From Ancylobacter amanitiformis (GTDB taxonomy: Bacteria > Pseudomonadota > Alphaproteobacteria > Rhizobiales > Xanthobacteraceae): DNA of 64,000 nt. The notes below the pieces were generated by a model. It saw only the letters and a program-made list of their open reading frames with translations. It was not told the DNA's origin and did not search any database. The stretch lies in assembly GCF_030814815.1 (NCBI RefSeq), contig NZ_JAUSVR010000010.1, positions 100,793 to 164,792 on the forward strand. The letters run 5' to 3'. Position numbers and translations under genes: made by a program. The number at the start of each line of letters is the position of its first letter. Position 1 is the stretch's first letter. Shown here piece after piece: positions 40,629-48,694 of this stretch.

Positions 40629-41747
40629 ATGTCGACAGTTCAAGCGGCCGGGAACAATTCTTCACCCGACGGGACCAATCCGCAGCCGGCTGCGTGGTGG
40701 GTCGGGTTGCGACGGCTGGTTCTGCCGGCTGCCGCCATCCTCGCGGTCGTCGTGATCATCGTCGTGTTCAACCATGGCTGGGCCTTCTGGGTCAGCGAAG
40801 CGGCGGTGCAGTCGACCGACGATGCCTATATCGAGGCGAATGTCGCGACGATGAGCGCGCGGGTCAGCGGCAACGTGCTCAACGTGCTGGTGCATGACTT
40901 CCAGCCGGTGAAGGCCGGCGAGGTGCTGGTGGAAATCGATCCGGCCGACTATCAGGCGGCGGTCGAAGGTGCGCAGGCGGCGGTCGCCGGTGCGCAGGCC
41001 GCGCTGTCGAACCTCGCCAACCAGGAGACGCTGCAGCGTGCGCTGCTGGAGCAGGCCAAGGCGCAGCATCAATCCTCGCTCGCCGCCCAGACCTGGGCGC
41101 TGGAGGAGCGCAACCGGCAGCAGACGCTGGTTCAGGGTGGCATCGCCGGAACCGAGCAGAAGCTGCAGCAGGCCATGGCCAGCTATGACGAGGCGGTGGC
41201 GAATGTCGCCGCGACCAATGCCTCCACGCAGGCCCAGCAGGCGCAACTCGACGTGCTGGTGGGACAGGAGGGCACGCTGCGCGCCACGCTCGACGCGGCC
41301 CGCGCGAACCTCAAGACCGCCCAGCTCAAGCTCGGCTACACCTCGGTCATCGCCCCGTTCGACGGCGTTGCCAGCACGCGCCGCGTGCAGGTGGGCGACT
41401 ATGTGAATATCGGCACCAGCCTCATCTCGGTGGTACCGGTGCCCAACGTCTATGTCATCGCCAATTTCAAGGAGACCCAGCTCACCCACGTGGCCGCCGG
41501 CCAGCCGGTCGAGCTGACGGTCGATACTTTCCCGGGCGAGGTTCTGCGCGGCCATGTCGGGCGCCTGTCGCCGGCGAGCGGCGCGGTGTTCTCGCTGCTG
41601 CCGCCCGACAACGCGACGGGCAATTTCACCAAGGTGGTCCAGCGCATCCCGGTCCGCATCGAGATCGATCCGGATCAGGCGCTCACCGGCCGCCTGCGGG
41701 CCGGCATGTCGGTGGAGGCACATATCCATGTCGATGGCGGGCGCTGA
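40629..41747 (+). CDS. EmrA-type membrane fusion protein
   Basis: 372 residues from the ATG at 40629, behind GGGGGAGGG. One N-terminal helix (about 30-50), then QSTDDAYIEANVATMSARVSG, typical of EmrA, an alanine/glutamine-rich coiled-coil hairpin (about 105-225), and KLGYTSVIAPFDGVAS. The C-terminal barrel includes NFKETQLTHV. It partners the following MFS pump, whose start lies 20 bases inside this gene. It bridges the inner-membrane pump to an outer-membrane channel encoded elsewhere. Confidence 0.92.
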   Translation: MSTVQAAGNNSSPDGTNPQPAAWWVGLRRLVLPAAAILAVVVIIVVFNHGWAFWVSEAAVQSTDDAYIEANVATMSARVSGNVLNVLVHDFQPVKAGEVLVEIDPADYQAAVEGAQAAVAGAQAALSNLANQETLQRALLEQAKAQHQSSLAAQTWALEERNRQQTLVQGGIAGTEQKLQQAMASYDEAVANVAATNASTQAQQAQLDVLVGQEGTLRATLDAARANLKTAQLKLGYTSVIAPFDGVASTRRVQVGDYVNIGTSLISVVPVPNVYVIANFKETQLTHVAAGQPVELTVDTFPGEVLRGHVGRLSPASGAVFSLLPPDNATGNFTKVVQRIPVRIEIDPDQALTGRLRAGMSVEAHIHVDGGR

Positions 41748-43350
41748 CACGGCGGCGGGTTCGGCACCGGCTCCCCCGTCGCGCTCGCCGCGTCCGCTCT
41801 GCGCGGTGGCGGCGGTGCTGCTCGGCTCCTTCCTTGTCGGCTTCGATACCCGCCTGTTCGCCATCGGGCTGCCGGACCTGCGCGGCGCCTACGGGCTCTC
41901 CTTCGACCAGGGCGCCTGGCTCAACACCTTCGCCACCGCGCCGCAGATCCTGATCGCCCCCGCGGTCGCCTGGCTCGCCGCCACGTTCGGCGTGCGCCGC
42001 GTGCTGTTCTGGCCGAGCCTCGCCTATGCCGTCATCTCCCTTCTCCTGCCGCTTGTGCGCGGGTGGGAGACCCTGGTGGTGCTGCACAGCCTGCGCGGGC
42101 TGCTGCTCGGCGTCTTCATCCCCGCCACCATCATGATCGTGCTGCGCACCCTGCCGCCGCGCTGGTGGGTGGCGGCGCTGGCGATCTATGCCTTCCGCCT
42201 GTCCTTCTCGCTCAATAGCGGACCGCTGCTGATCGGCCTTTACGACGTGCATTTCGGCTGGCAGTGGATCTACTGGCAGGACATGCTGATCGCCCCGGTC
42301 ATGGGGGTGCTGGCGGTGCTGGGCACGCCGCGCGAGAAGGTGGATTTCGGGCTGCTGGAGCGGGCCGACTGGGGCGGCATGGCGCTGCTCGGCGCCGGCT
42401 GGGCGCTGATCTATGCCGGGGTCGACCAGGGCAACCGGCTCGACTGGTTCGAATCGGGACTCATCACCTCGCTCATCGGCGGCGGCGCGGCACTGATCGT
42501 CGCCTTCTTCGTCAATGAGTCGATGGTGCGCTACCCCTGGGCGAGCTACAAGGTCATCGCCTCGCGCAATGTCGGCATCAGCTGTCTGATCGTGCTCTTC
42601 TATACCGGCACAAGCCTGTCGAACTCCCAGTTGGTGCCGGGTTTCCTCACCAATGTCGCGGGGCTGCGTCCCGAGGAAATCGGCTGGCCGATCTTCGTCA
42701 CCGCCTGCCTGCCGCTTCTGGTCGCGGCGCCGATCGCGGTGTTCTTCGTGCGGTTCTGCGACGCGCGGCTGTCGATGCTGGTTGGCTTCATCGCCTTCGC
42801 CGTATCCGCGCGGATGGGAACCGAGCTGACGCTGGTCTGGTCGCCCTGGAGCTTCGCGTCGATGGGCATGATCCAGTCGATCGGGCAGGGCTTCACCCTG
42901 CTGGCGGTGATCGTGTTCATCCTGGCCAATTCCGACCCACGCAACGCCACCGCGTCCGCCGCCTATATCCAGGTGCTGCGGCTCGGCGGGGCGGAGACGG
43001 CGACATCGATCATGGCGACCTTCCTGCGCCATCGCGAGCAGCTGCATTCCTATCTGCTCGGCCTGCATGTTCCGGCCGGGGGCGATCATACCGAGACAGC
43101 GCTCGCCCAGCTCGGCAGCGCCTTTTCGGCGGACGGCGCCTCGCCAAATGCGCTGGCGGCGCGCAGCACCCTGAGCCTGCACCAACTGGTCAGCCAGCAG
43201 GCCAATGTGCTGGCCTATATTGATGGTTTCCAGCTCACCTACTGGGTCGCCCTGATCGGGCTCATCCTCGTTGCCCTGCTGAAGGCGGCGCCGGCGGGTC
43301 CGCTGGTGCCGGCCGCCGCCGCGGCGGGCCCGGTTGGCGTCGCCCGCTAG
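41728..43350 (+). CDS. DHA2-family MFS multidrug transporter (EmrB-like)
   Basis: 540 residues from the ATG at 41728 (GGAGG ten bases upstream; an ATG six bases later is possible). About 14 membrane helices as expected for DHA2. The first includes GSFLVGFDTRLFAIGLPDLR, with SFDQGAWLNTFATAPQI resembling the EmrB pattern in which the second helix follows a short loop. It overlaps the EmrA-type gene, implying coupled synthesis. The exported compound is unknown. Confidence 0.9.
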   Translation: MSMAGADTAAGSAPAPPSRSPRPLCAVAAVLLGSFLVGFDTRLFAIGLPDLRGAYGLSFDQGAWLNTFATAPQILIAPAVAWLAATFGVRRVLFWPSLAYAVISLLLPLVRGWETLVVLHSLRGLLLGVFIPATIMIVLRTLPPRWWVAALAIYAFRLSFSLNSGPLLIGLYDVHFGWQWIYWQDMLIAPVMGVLAVLGTPREKVDFGLLERADWGGMALLGAGWALIYAGVDQGNRLDWFESGLITSLIGGGAALIVAFFVNESMVRYPWASYKVIASRNVGISCLIVLFYTGTSLSNSQLVPGFLTNVAGLRPEEIGWPIFVTACLPLLVAAPIAVFFVRFCDARLSMLVGFIAFAVSARMGTELTLVWSPWSFASMGMIQSIGQGFTLLAVIVFILANSDPRNATASAAYIQVLRLGGAETATSIMATFLRHREQLHSYLLGLHVPAGGDHTETALAQLGSAFSADGASPNALAARSTLSLHQLVSQQANVLAYIDGFQLTYWVALIGLILVALLKAAPAGPLVPAAAAAGPVGVAR

Positions 43351-43392
43351 CGGCGGCGTGCCGCCCGATCGGGCGAGGCCATAAGGGCGAGA

Positions 43393-43407
43393 CTATACTT
43401 GGGTATG
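43393..43407. promoter_or_regulatory. Palindrome-like motif shared with 39454-39468
   Basis: CTATACTTGGGTATG shares CTATAC-N3-GGTAT with CTATACCAAGGTATC in front of the RND/AraC genes. It lies 43 bp after the MFS pump stop and about 150 bp before a small membrane protein gene. It may be a binding site for one regulator; evidence is two copies only. Confidence 0.35.
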
Positions 43408-43553
43408 CCGGGCGCATGCCAACGGTAAAGCTGTCTACACGCTTGTTCAGATGGAGCCGAACCCGCACTGGCGTAGTGTCCTGTCACTCACCGAAGCGAA
43501 CCGGCCGACCCGCCGGCGCGGTACGGCGAGAACCGAAATGTCAGGACACGACG

Positions 43554-43742
43554 ATGTTTCTCGCCCTCGCCCTGCTCACCCTCATTGCCGGCCTCCTGCT
43601 CATGGTGATCGGCGGCACGCTGGTCGTTCACATGCCGGCGCCGCGGCGGTGGATGGTGGCGAGCTTCGTGGCGCTCGACGGCGGATTGCTGGCGGGCAGC
43701 CTGCTGGCGCTGCCCTTCGCGCTGCCGCTCGGGCTGGGCTGA
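43554..43742 (+). CDS. Small hydrophobic membrane protein
   Basis: 62 residues from the ATG at 43554, with CAGGACA eight bases upstream. Two membrane helices, about 3-26 and 36-58, joined by HMPAPRRW. No family recognised. A longer in-frame start exists but has no ribosome site. A hairpin follows directly (43756-43781), consistent with a separate small transcript. Confidence 0.6.
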   Translation: MFLALALLTLIAGLLLMVIGGTLVVHMPAPRRWMVASFVALDGGLLAGSLLALPFALPLGLG

Positions 43743-43755
43743 GATGCTCCTTCGA

Positions 43756-43781
43756 CCGGGCGGAAGGCAAGATCCGCCCGG
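43756..43781 (+). terminator. Hairpin after the small membrane protein gene
   Basis: CCGGGCGGA (43756-43764) and TCCGCCCGG (43773-43781) form a perfect 9-bp stem with an 8-nt loop, 14 bp after the stop codon. There is no T-tract, so it may be a processing or weak terminator structure. Confidence 0.5.
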
Positions 43782-43950
43782 GGCGCTCCTTCCCATCATT
43801 TCGGGACACCCCCGCAGTCACCGCCCTGACGCAGCGCGCGTGACAGATTTCGGCCTCGGCGCGGTGGCGCCAGCATGGACGCCATGACCCGCCGCGGCCT
43901 TCACGTCTTCTTCCTCAACAATCGCTTGTCTACCTGAAAGGAATATCGTC

Positions 43951-44787
43951 ATGGGTTACGTCACCACCAAGGACGGCGTCGAGATCTTCTTCAAGGATTG
44001 GGGTCCGAAGGACGCGCAGCCGATCGTGTTCCATCACGGCTGGCCGCTGTCGTCGGACGACTGGGACGCCCAGATGATGTTCTTCCTCGCCCATGGCTAC
44101 CGCGTCGTCGCCTCGGATCGTCGCGGCCATGGCCGCTCGGCGCAGGTGTCGGAGGGGCACGACATGGATCACTACGCCGCCGATGCCTCGGCGGTGGCCG
44201 AGCATCTCGACCTGAAGAACGCCGTCCATATCGGCCATTCGACCGGCGGTGGCGAAGTCGCTCGCTATGTCGCCAAATTCGGCGAGCCGCAGGGCCGTGT
44301 GGCCAAGGCCGTCCTGGTTTCCTCGGTTCCCCCGATCATGGTGAAGACCGAGAGCAACCCCGGCGGCACGCCGATCGAGGTGTTCGACGGCTTCCGTTCG
44401 GCGCTGGCCGCCAATCGCGCGCAGTTCTTCCTCGATGTCGCGGCCGGCCCGTTCTACGGCTTCAACCGTCCCGGCGCGAAGGTCTCGCAGGGCGTGATCG
44501 ACAATTGGTGGCGCCAGGGCATGACCGGCAGCGCCAAGGCGCATTACGAGGGCATCAAGGCATTCTCCGAAACCGACCAGACCGAGGACCTGAAGGCCAT
44601 CACCGTGCCGGTGCTGGTGCTGCAGGGCGATGACGACCAGGTCGTTCCCTACAAGGACGCCTCGCTGCTCCAGGCCAAGCTGCTGAAGAACGCCACGCTC
44701 AAGGTCTATGAGGGCTTCCCTCACGGCATGCTCACCACTCATGCCGATGTGATCAACCCGGACCTGCTCGCCTTCGTGAAGGGCTGA
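43951..44787 (+). CDS. Alpha/beta hydrolase, non-heme haloperoxidase/esterase type
   Basis: 278 residues. Nucleophile serine in GHSTGGGE (about 94-101), aspartate in QGDDDQVVP, and histidine in [10 protein letters not shown] make up the triad. The oxyanion region is [11 protein letters not shown]. The family is often called non-heme chloroperoxidase, although the natural activity is usually an esterase or perhydrolase. AAAGGA precedes the ATG and a terminator follows at 44814-44851, so it is monocistronic. Confidence 0.92.
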   Translation: MGYVTTKDGVEIFFKDWGPKDAQPIVFHHGWPLSSDDWDAQMMFFLAHGYRVVASDRRGHGRSAQVSEGHDMDHYAADASAVAEHLDLKNAVHIGHSTGGGEVARYVAKFGEPQGRVAKAVLVSSVPPIMVKTESNPGGTPIEVFDGFRSALAANRAQFFLDVAAGPFYGFNRPGAKVSQGVIDNWWRQGMTGSAKAHYEGIKAFSETDQTEDLKAITVPVLVLQGDDDQVVPYKDASLLQAKLLKNATLKVYEGFPHGMLTTHADVINPDLLAFVKG

Positions 44788-44813
44788 GCGATCCGGCTTG
44801 CGCCGGCCTGCGG

Positions 44814-44851
44814 CGGCCGCTCCTCCTCGGGGGAGCGGCCGTCTGCGTTTT
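44814..44851 (+). terminator. Terminator after the alpha/beta hydrolase
   Basis: CGGCCGCTCC (44814-44823) and GGAGCGGCCG (44832-44841) form a perfect 10-bp stem with an 8-nt loop, followed by TCTGCGTTTT. Confidence 0.7.
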
Positions 44852-44994
44852 GCCGGGGGGAATGGGAAGGGGTGCTGGCGGCGAAACATGAGCGGATTCC
44901 GCCGGATGGCGCATCCCCGGCCGAATGAGGCGGAAAGATGAGAGAAAGAGGCTCTCGTCATTGCACCGTCGAGCTTGCGATTATTATTATCAGC

Positions 44995-45085
44995 TCAGGT
45001 ATTTTCGTAAGATAGATCCTGCGTTCGATGCCGGCATCGACGCAGAGTTCGGAATAGTTCCATGATTTGTACGAAAATTAACTGA
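44995..45085. repeat. Small element with terminal inverted repeats (MITE-like)
   Basis: TCAGGTATTTTCGTA (44995-45009) is inverted as TACGAAAATTAACTGA (45070-45085), whose complement is TCAGTTAATTTTCGTA. Inside lies a second palindrome, TCGATGCCGGCATCGA (45025-45040), flanked by CTGCG and CGCAG. The 91-bp stretch is A/T-rich at its ends and sits in a 380-bp non-coding gap. No gene is inside. A mobile remnant or structured RNA are both possible. Confidence 0.45.
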
Positions 45086-45169
45086 TTGACGGGATTCGCC
45101 GTCGCGCGTTTCCTGATCGGGTCGCTTGCGGGCACATGGCCCGCTTCTCACCAGACAGGGAGAATGCCG

Positions 45170-45523
45170 ATGACCCAGGAAAACCCGCCTCCCGCGACCG
45201 GTGGATGGCGCGATGCGCTTCATCCCATGCCGAAGCCGACGACAGCGCACCCCGAGGGCGGGGCGGACGTCTATTACATCCTCTATTATGCGGAGCAGAC
45301 CCCCACCGGCGTGATGGGTCCGCTGCGGCGAGCGCGCTATGCGAGTGCGCATGAGGCCGCGGACCGGGCGATGGAGATGCTGCGCGCGGGCCTGCAGCGG
45401 CCGGTCGAGATTCGCGATCGGCAGGATCGGCTGATCACCTGCGAGATGATGGGCTGGCAACTGCCGCCACTCGCGCGGGGCGGGGACTTCGAGACTGCGG
45501 GCGCCGCGCGGCGCTTCGCCTGA
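45170..45523 (+). CDS. Hypothetical protein with a YYILYYAEQTP motif
   Basis: 117 residues from the ATG at 45170, eight bases after GGGAGA; the ATG at 45164 is too close to that site. Soluble, without signal peptide. A proline-rich start is followed by DVYYILYYAEQTPTG and a helix RARYASAHEAADRAMEMLRAG, resembling a small sequence-conserved alpha/beta unit. No named family recognised. A hairpin terminator follows. Confidence 0.65.
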   Translation: MTQENPPPATGGWRDALHPMPKPTTAHPEGGADVYYILYYAEQTPTGVMGPLRRARYASAHEAADRAMEMLRAGLQRPVEIRDRQDRLITCEMMGWQLPPLARGGDFETAGAARRFA

Positions 45524-45554
45524 CCGTCCGACCCGATGTCAGACATGCGGACAA

Positions 45555-45583
45555 CGCCGGCCTGCGGGCCGGCGATGTCGTTT
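45555..45583 (+). terminator. Terminator after the hypothetical gene ending at 45523
   Basis: CGCCGGCC (45555-45562) and GGCCGGCG (45567-45574) form an 8-bp stem with a TGCG loop, followed by ATGTCGTTTT. A further perfect palindrome, GCGCCTCGCGAGGCGC (45592-45607), lies just beyond. Confidence 0.65.
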
Positions 45584-45818
45584 TCAGGCGGGCGCCTCGC
45601 GAGGCGCGGCGGTTTTCGGCGAGGCAGGCGTCGTGCGCTCGACGCTGCGGTAGCGCTGCGCGGGCAACACCCCTCAAGCGATTGCCGTGCGCGCAGGCCC
45701 AGCGCATTTCAATTACGTGAGACCATGGTCTATCTTGCTGATGATCGGCTAAGCGGCGAATGCATCGCATTCCAAGCCGCAACGACAAAAAGTCGGCGCA
45801 GACCAAGGGGGACGTTCA

Positions 45819-46358
45819 ATGGCAGGGCTTCTGGCCTTCAGCCGAGGCGTGGACTGGCTGAACGAGAAATTCGGCTGGCTTGCGGATTATTGCGTGCTGC
45901 TCGCCTGCCTCATCAGCGCGGGCAATGCCACCGTCCGCTATCTCCTGAGCTACAGCACCAACGGGCTCCTGGAAATCCAGTGGTATCTGTTCGGCGCGGT
46001 GGTGCTGCTCGGCGCTCCCTATACGCTCAAGCGCAACGAGCATGTGCGTGTTGATCTGCTCTACATGTCGCTCTCGCCGCGCGGGCGCCTGTGGGTCGAC
46101 ACGCTCGGCTTCACGATCATCCTCATTCCTGCCAGCCTCTATTTGGCCTGGCTCAGCTTTCCGTTCTTCTGGCAGTCCTTCGTCTCCGACGAGATGTCGC
46201 AGAATGCCGGCGGGCTGATCCTCTGGCCCGCCAAGCTGCTCTTGCCGCTGGGCTTTGCTCTGCTCGCCATTCAGGGCATGTCGGAACTCATCAAGCGCGT
46301 GGCCGCCCTCGGCGGCGCGATCGAGATCGCGACCGATTACGAAAAGCCGCTGCAGTGA
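45819..46358 (+). CDS. TRAP transporter small permease (DctQ type)
   Basis: 179 residues with four membrane helices (about 20-40, 55-72, 96-115 and 136-156). The family motif region LLEIQWYLFGAVVLLGAPYTLKRNEHVRVD between helices 2 and 3 is here split by residues typical of the chloroaromatic/keto-acid TRAP branch. AAGGGGGA precedes the ATG. It is followed by the large permease gene. No TRAP binding-protein gene is adjacent. Confidence 0.9.
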   Translation: MAGLLAFSRGVDWLNEKFGWLADYCVLLACLISAGNATVRYLLSYSTNGLLEIQWYLFGAVVLLGAPYTLKRNEHVRVDLLYMSLSPRGRLWVDTLGFTIILIPASLYLAWLSFPFFWQSFVSDEMSQNAGGLILWPAKLLLPLGFALLAIQGMSELIKRVAALGGAIEIATDYEKPLQ

Positions 46359-46426
46359 ACCGCCGGCCACCGTCGATCCCTTCGCGAATCCGCGCCCCTT
46401 CCCGATTCTGAACGAGAGAGCCCCGC

Positions 46427-47839
46427 ATGTTCTCCCACGGCGTGATGCCCCCGCTCATGTTCGGCGGCATGATCTGCTTCATGATCATCGGCTTCCCGGT
46501 CGCGTTCTCGCTGATCGCGGTAGGCCTGTTCTTCGGCACGCTCGGCATATTGACCGATCATTTCCATCCGAGCTTCCTGCAGGCGCTGCCGCTGCGCTTC
46601 TACGGCATCATTTCCAACGACCTGCTGCTGGCGATCCCCTTCTTCACCTTCATGGGGGCGATCCTGGAACGCTGCGGGCTGGCGGAGGACCTGCTGGAAG
46701 GCACCGGCAAGCTGTTCGGCAAGGTGCCGGGCGGGCTTGCCTATGCGGTGATCGTGGTGGGCGCGATTCTCGGCGCCATCACCGGCACGGTGGCGGCCTC
46801 GGTCATCGCCATGGGCGTGATCTCGCTGCCCGTCATGATGCGCTACGGCTATGACCAGAAACTCGCCACCGGCGTCATCGCGGCGTCCGGCACCATCACG
46901 CAGCTCATCCCGCCCTCGCTGGTGCTCATCGTCCTCGCCGAGCAACTCGGAAAGCCGGTGGGCGACATGTATCTGGGCGCGATCGGCCCCTCGATCCTGC
47001 AGGTGCTGCTGTTCCTCGCCTATGTCTTCGTGCTGTCGCTGTTCAAGCCGCAGCACATGCCGCCGCTGCCGCCGGAGGCGATCGGCGAGGGCGGCTGGCC
47101 GCTGATCAAGCAGGTGCTGTGGGGCATGATTCCCTCCATCGTGCTGATCGCGCTGGTGCTCGGCACGCTGGCCATGGGTCTCGCGACACCAACCGAAGCC
47201 GGCGCCATGGGCGCGGTGGGTGCCATCGTGCTGGCGGCGATGCATGGCAGGCTCAGCTGGACGCTGGTTCGCCAGGCCATGGAATCGACCATGCGCCTGA
47301 CGGCCATGGTGGTGTTCATCCTCATCGGCGCCACCGTGTTCAGCCTGGTGTTCCAGGGCATGGACGGCGCCCGCTGGATCGAGCACCTGCTCACTCAGCT
47401 GCCGGGCGGGCGGGTCGGCTTCCTGATCTTCGTCAACATCTTCGTCTTCTTCATCGCCTTCTTCCTCGATTTCTTCGAGATCGCCTTCATCATCGTGCCG
47501 CTGCTGGTGCCGGTGGCGGTGAAGCTGGACATCAATCTCATCTGGTTCGGCGTGCTGCTGTGCGTGAACATGCAGACCGCCTTCATGCACCCGCCCTTCG
47601 GCTTCGCGCTGTTCTACCTGCGCGGCATCGCTCCACCGTCGATCCGCACCTCGCAGATCTACTGGGGGGCGATCCCGTGGCTGGCGATGCAGCTCATCCT
47701 CGTGGTCGTGGTGATCATGTGGCCCGAAGCCGTGACCTACTGGGTGAGCCCGGGCTCGACGGTCGACCCCTCCACGATCGAACTCAACATTCCCCAGTTC
47801 GAGCCTCCCGCGCTCGACATGGGGCCGCCGCAGTTCTGA
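46427..47839 (+). CDS. TRAP transporter large permease (DctM type)
   Basis: 470 residues, 11-13 membrane helices, with the GTVAASVIAMGVISLPVMM segment and ASGTITQLIPPS, conserved in DctM proteins. The long C-terminal tail beyond the last helix (about 435-470, ending LDMGPPQF) resembles the mannitol/chloroaromatic-type TRAP subfamily. It should drive sodium-coupled uptake of an organic anion. Downstream is a hairpin at 47863-47905 and a convergent gene. The binding protein must be encoded elsewhere. Confidence 0.9.
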   Translation: MFSHGVMPPLMFGGMICFMIIGFPVAFSLIAVGLFFGTLGILTDHFHPSFLQALPLRFYGIISNDLLLAIPFFTFMGAILERCGLAEDLLEGTGKLFGKVPGGLAYAVIVVGAILGAITGTVAASVIAMGVISLPVMMRYGYDQKLATGVIAASGTITQLIPPSLVLIVLAEQLGKPVGDMYLGAIGPSILQVLLFLAYVFVLSLFKPQHMPPLPPEAIGEGGWPLIKQVLWGMIPSIVLIALVLGTLAMGLATPTEAGAMGAVGAIVLAAMHGRLSWTLVRQAMESTMRLTAMVVFILIGATVFSLVFQGMDGARWIEHLLTQLPGGRVGFLIFVNIFVFFIAFFLDFFEIAFIIVPLLVPVAVKLDINLIWFGVLLCVNMQTAFMHPPFGFALFYLRGIAPPSIRTSQIYWGAIPWLAMQLILVVVVIMWPEAVTYWVSPGSTVDPSTIELNIPQFEPPALDMGPPQF

Positions 47840-47862
47840 GGTGGCGATCACAGGATGACGAC

Positions 47863-47905
47863 CGACCCGGGTCCTTCTCCCCATGTGCGGGAGGGGCCCG
47901 GGTCG
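47863..47905. terminator. Hairpin between convergent genes after the TRAP permease
   Basis: CGACCCGGG (47863-47871) and CCCGGGTCG (47897-47905) are perfect inverted arms, with CTCCCC and GGGAG able to extend pairing inside. It lies between convergent genes and could end transcription from both sides. Confidence 0.6.
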
Positions 47906-47912
47906 AGCGCGT

Positions 47913-48404
47913 TCAGAAGGCCGGCCGGACTGGCGCCCGGCTGCCGCGCACCGCGACGACACCGGCGAGCACGAACAGCGCCAGCGCCGCCAGCTGCGCG
48001 ATGGCGAAGGGCGGCTCGGACTGGGTGGGCGCCAGCGCCTGGAGCGCGGGCACCTTGGCGAAGGACTGGGCGATGCCGACAAACACCAGCAGCCAGAGGC
48101 TGATCACCACGCCCACCAGGTAGATCCAGTTCCAATGCCCGGCGCGGTGGAAATGGTAGCGGGCGGGCAGCGTCACCGCGAGCACCGCCAGCGCCACCAG
48201 CCCGACAATGTGCGAGGGCAGGAGGCCGGTGAAGGGAAAGCCGAACCCGGTCGCGCTGGTCGCGACGGCGGTGGCGAGAAAGATGGCGGTCAGAAGCGGC
48301 CGGTCGCGCCCGGCGAAGAGATCCAACAATACGACAAGGCCGGCGGCGATGGCGATCAGGCTCAACCAGGTGTGAAACCCGGTCCAGGTAACAGGATTGA
48401 ACAT
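47913..48404 (-). CDS. Hypothetical multi-helix membrane protein
   Basis: 163 residues from the ATG at 48404, eight bases after GGGAGC. Five predicted helices (about 10-28, 34-52, 60-78, 88-108 and 135-153). Sequence starts MFNPVTWTGFHTWLSLIAIA and has polar residues (HFHRAGHWNW) between helices 3 and 4. Reminiscent of small cytochrome-like or DUF membrane proteins, but no heme ligand pattern is certain. Function unknown. Confidence 0.72.
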   Translation of the reverse strand: MFNPVTWTGFHTWLSLIAIAAGLVVLLDLFAGRDRPLLTAIFLATAVATSATGFGFPFTGLLPSHIVGLVALAVLAVTLPARYHFHRAGHWNWIYLVGVVISLWLLVFVGIAQSFAKVPALQALAPTQSEPPFAIAQLAALALFVLAGVVAVRGSRAPVRPAF

Positions 48405-48694
48405 GGCAGTGCTCCCGTGTGGCCCCAACTCAGCTGCGGTCCCGAGGCGCACCGACCCCACCGGCGCGCCGCCGCCAGCCCGGATACCGGGGCGGCGATT
48501 TTTCATGATAACCATCATTTGAATGTCGGCCAGTGCCCCGCGCCAGCCGCGGGGCATCCCGACGCCGCGCCGGGCGCCGGGGCGCGCGATTTCGCGAAGC
48601 TGTGTCCTCAAGTCCATTGGGCGGGCGGGACTTTTGCGCCATAAGGCGTCCCGGGCCCGCCCATGGCGGGCGCCTCGCATGCGACGGATCTCAC

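Noticed and set aside
44788..45169. tRNA or known riboswitch in the 380-bp gap
   Set aside because: I could not fit a cloverleaf or a conserved riboswitch core. Only the inverted-repeat element and the upstream terminator are supported.
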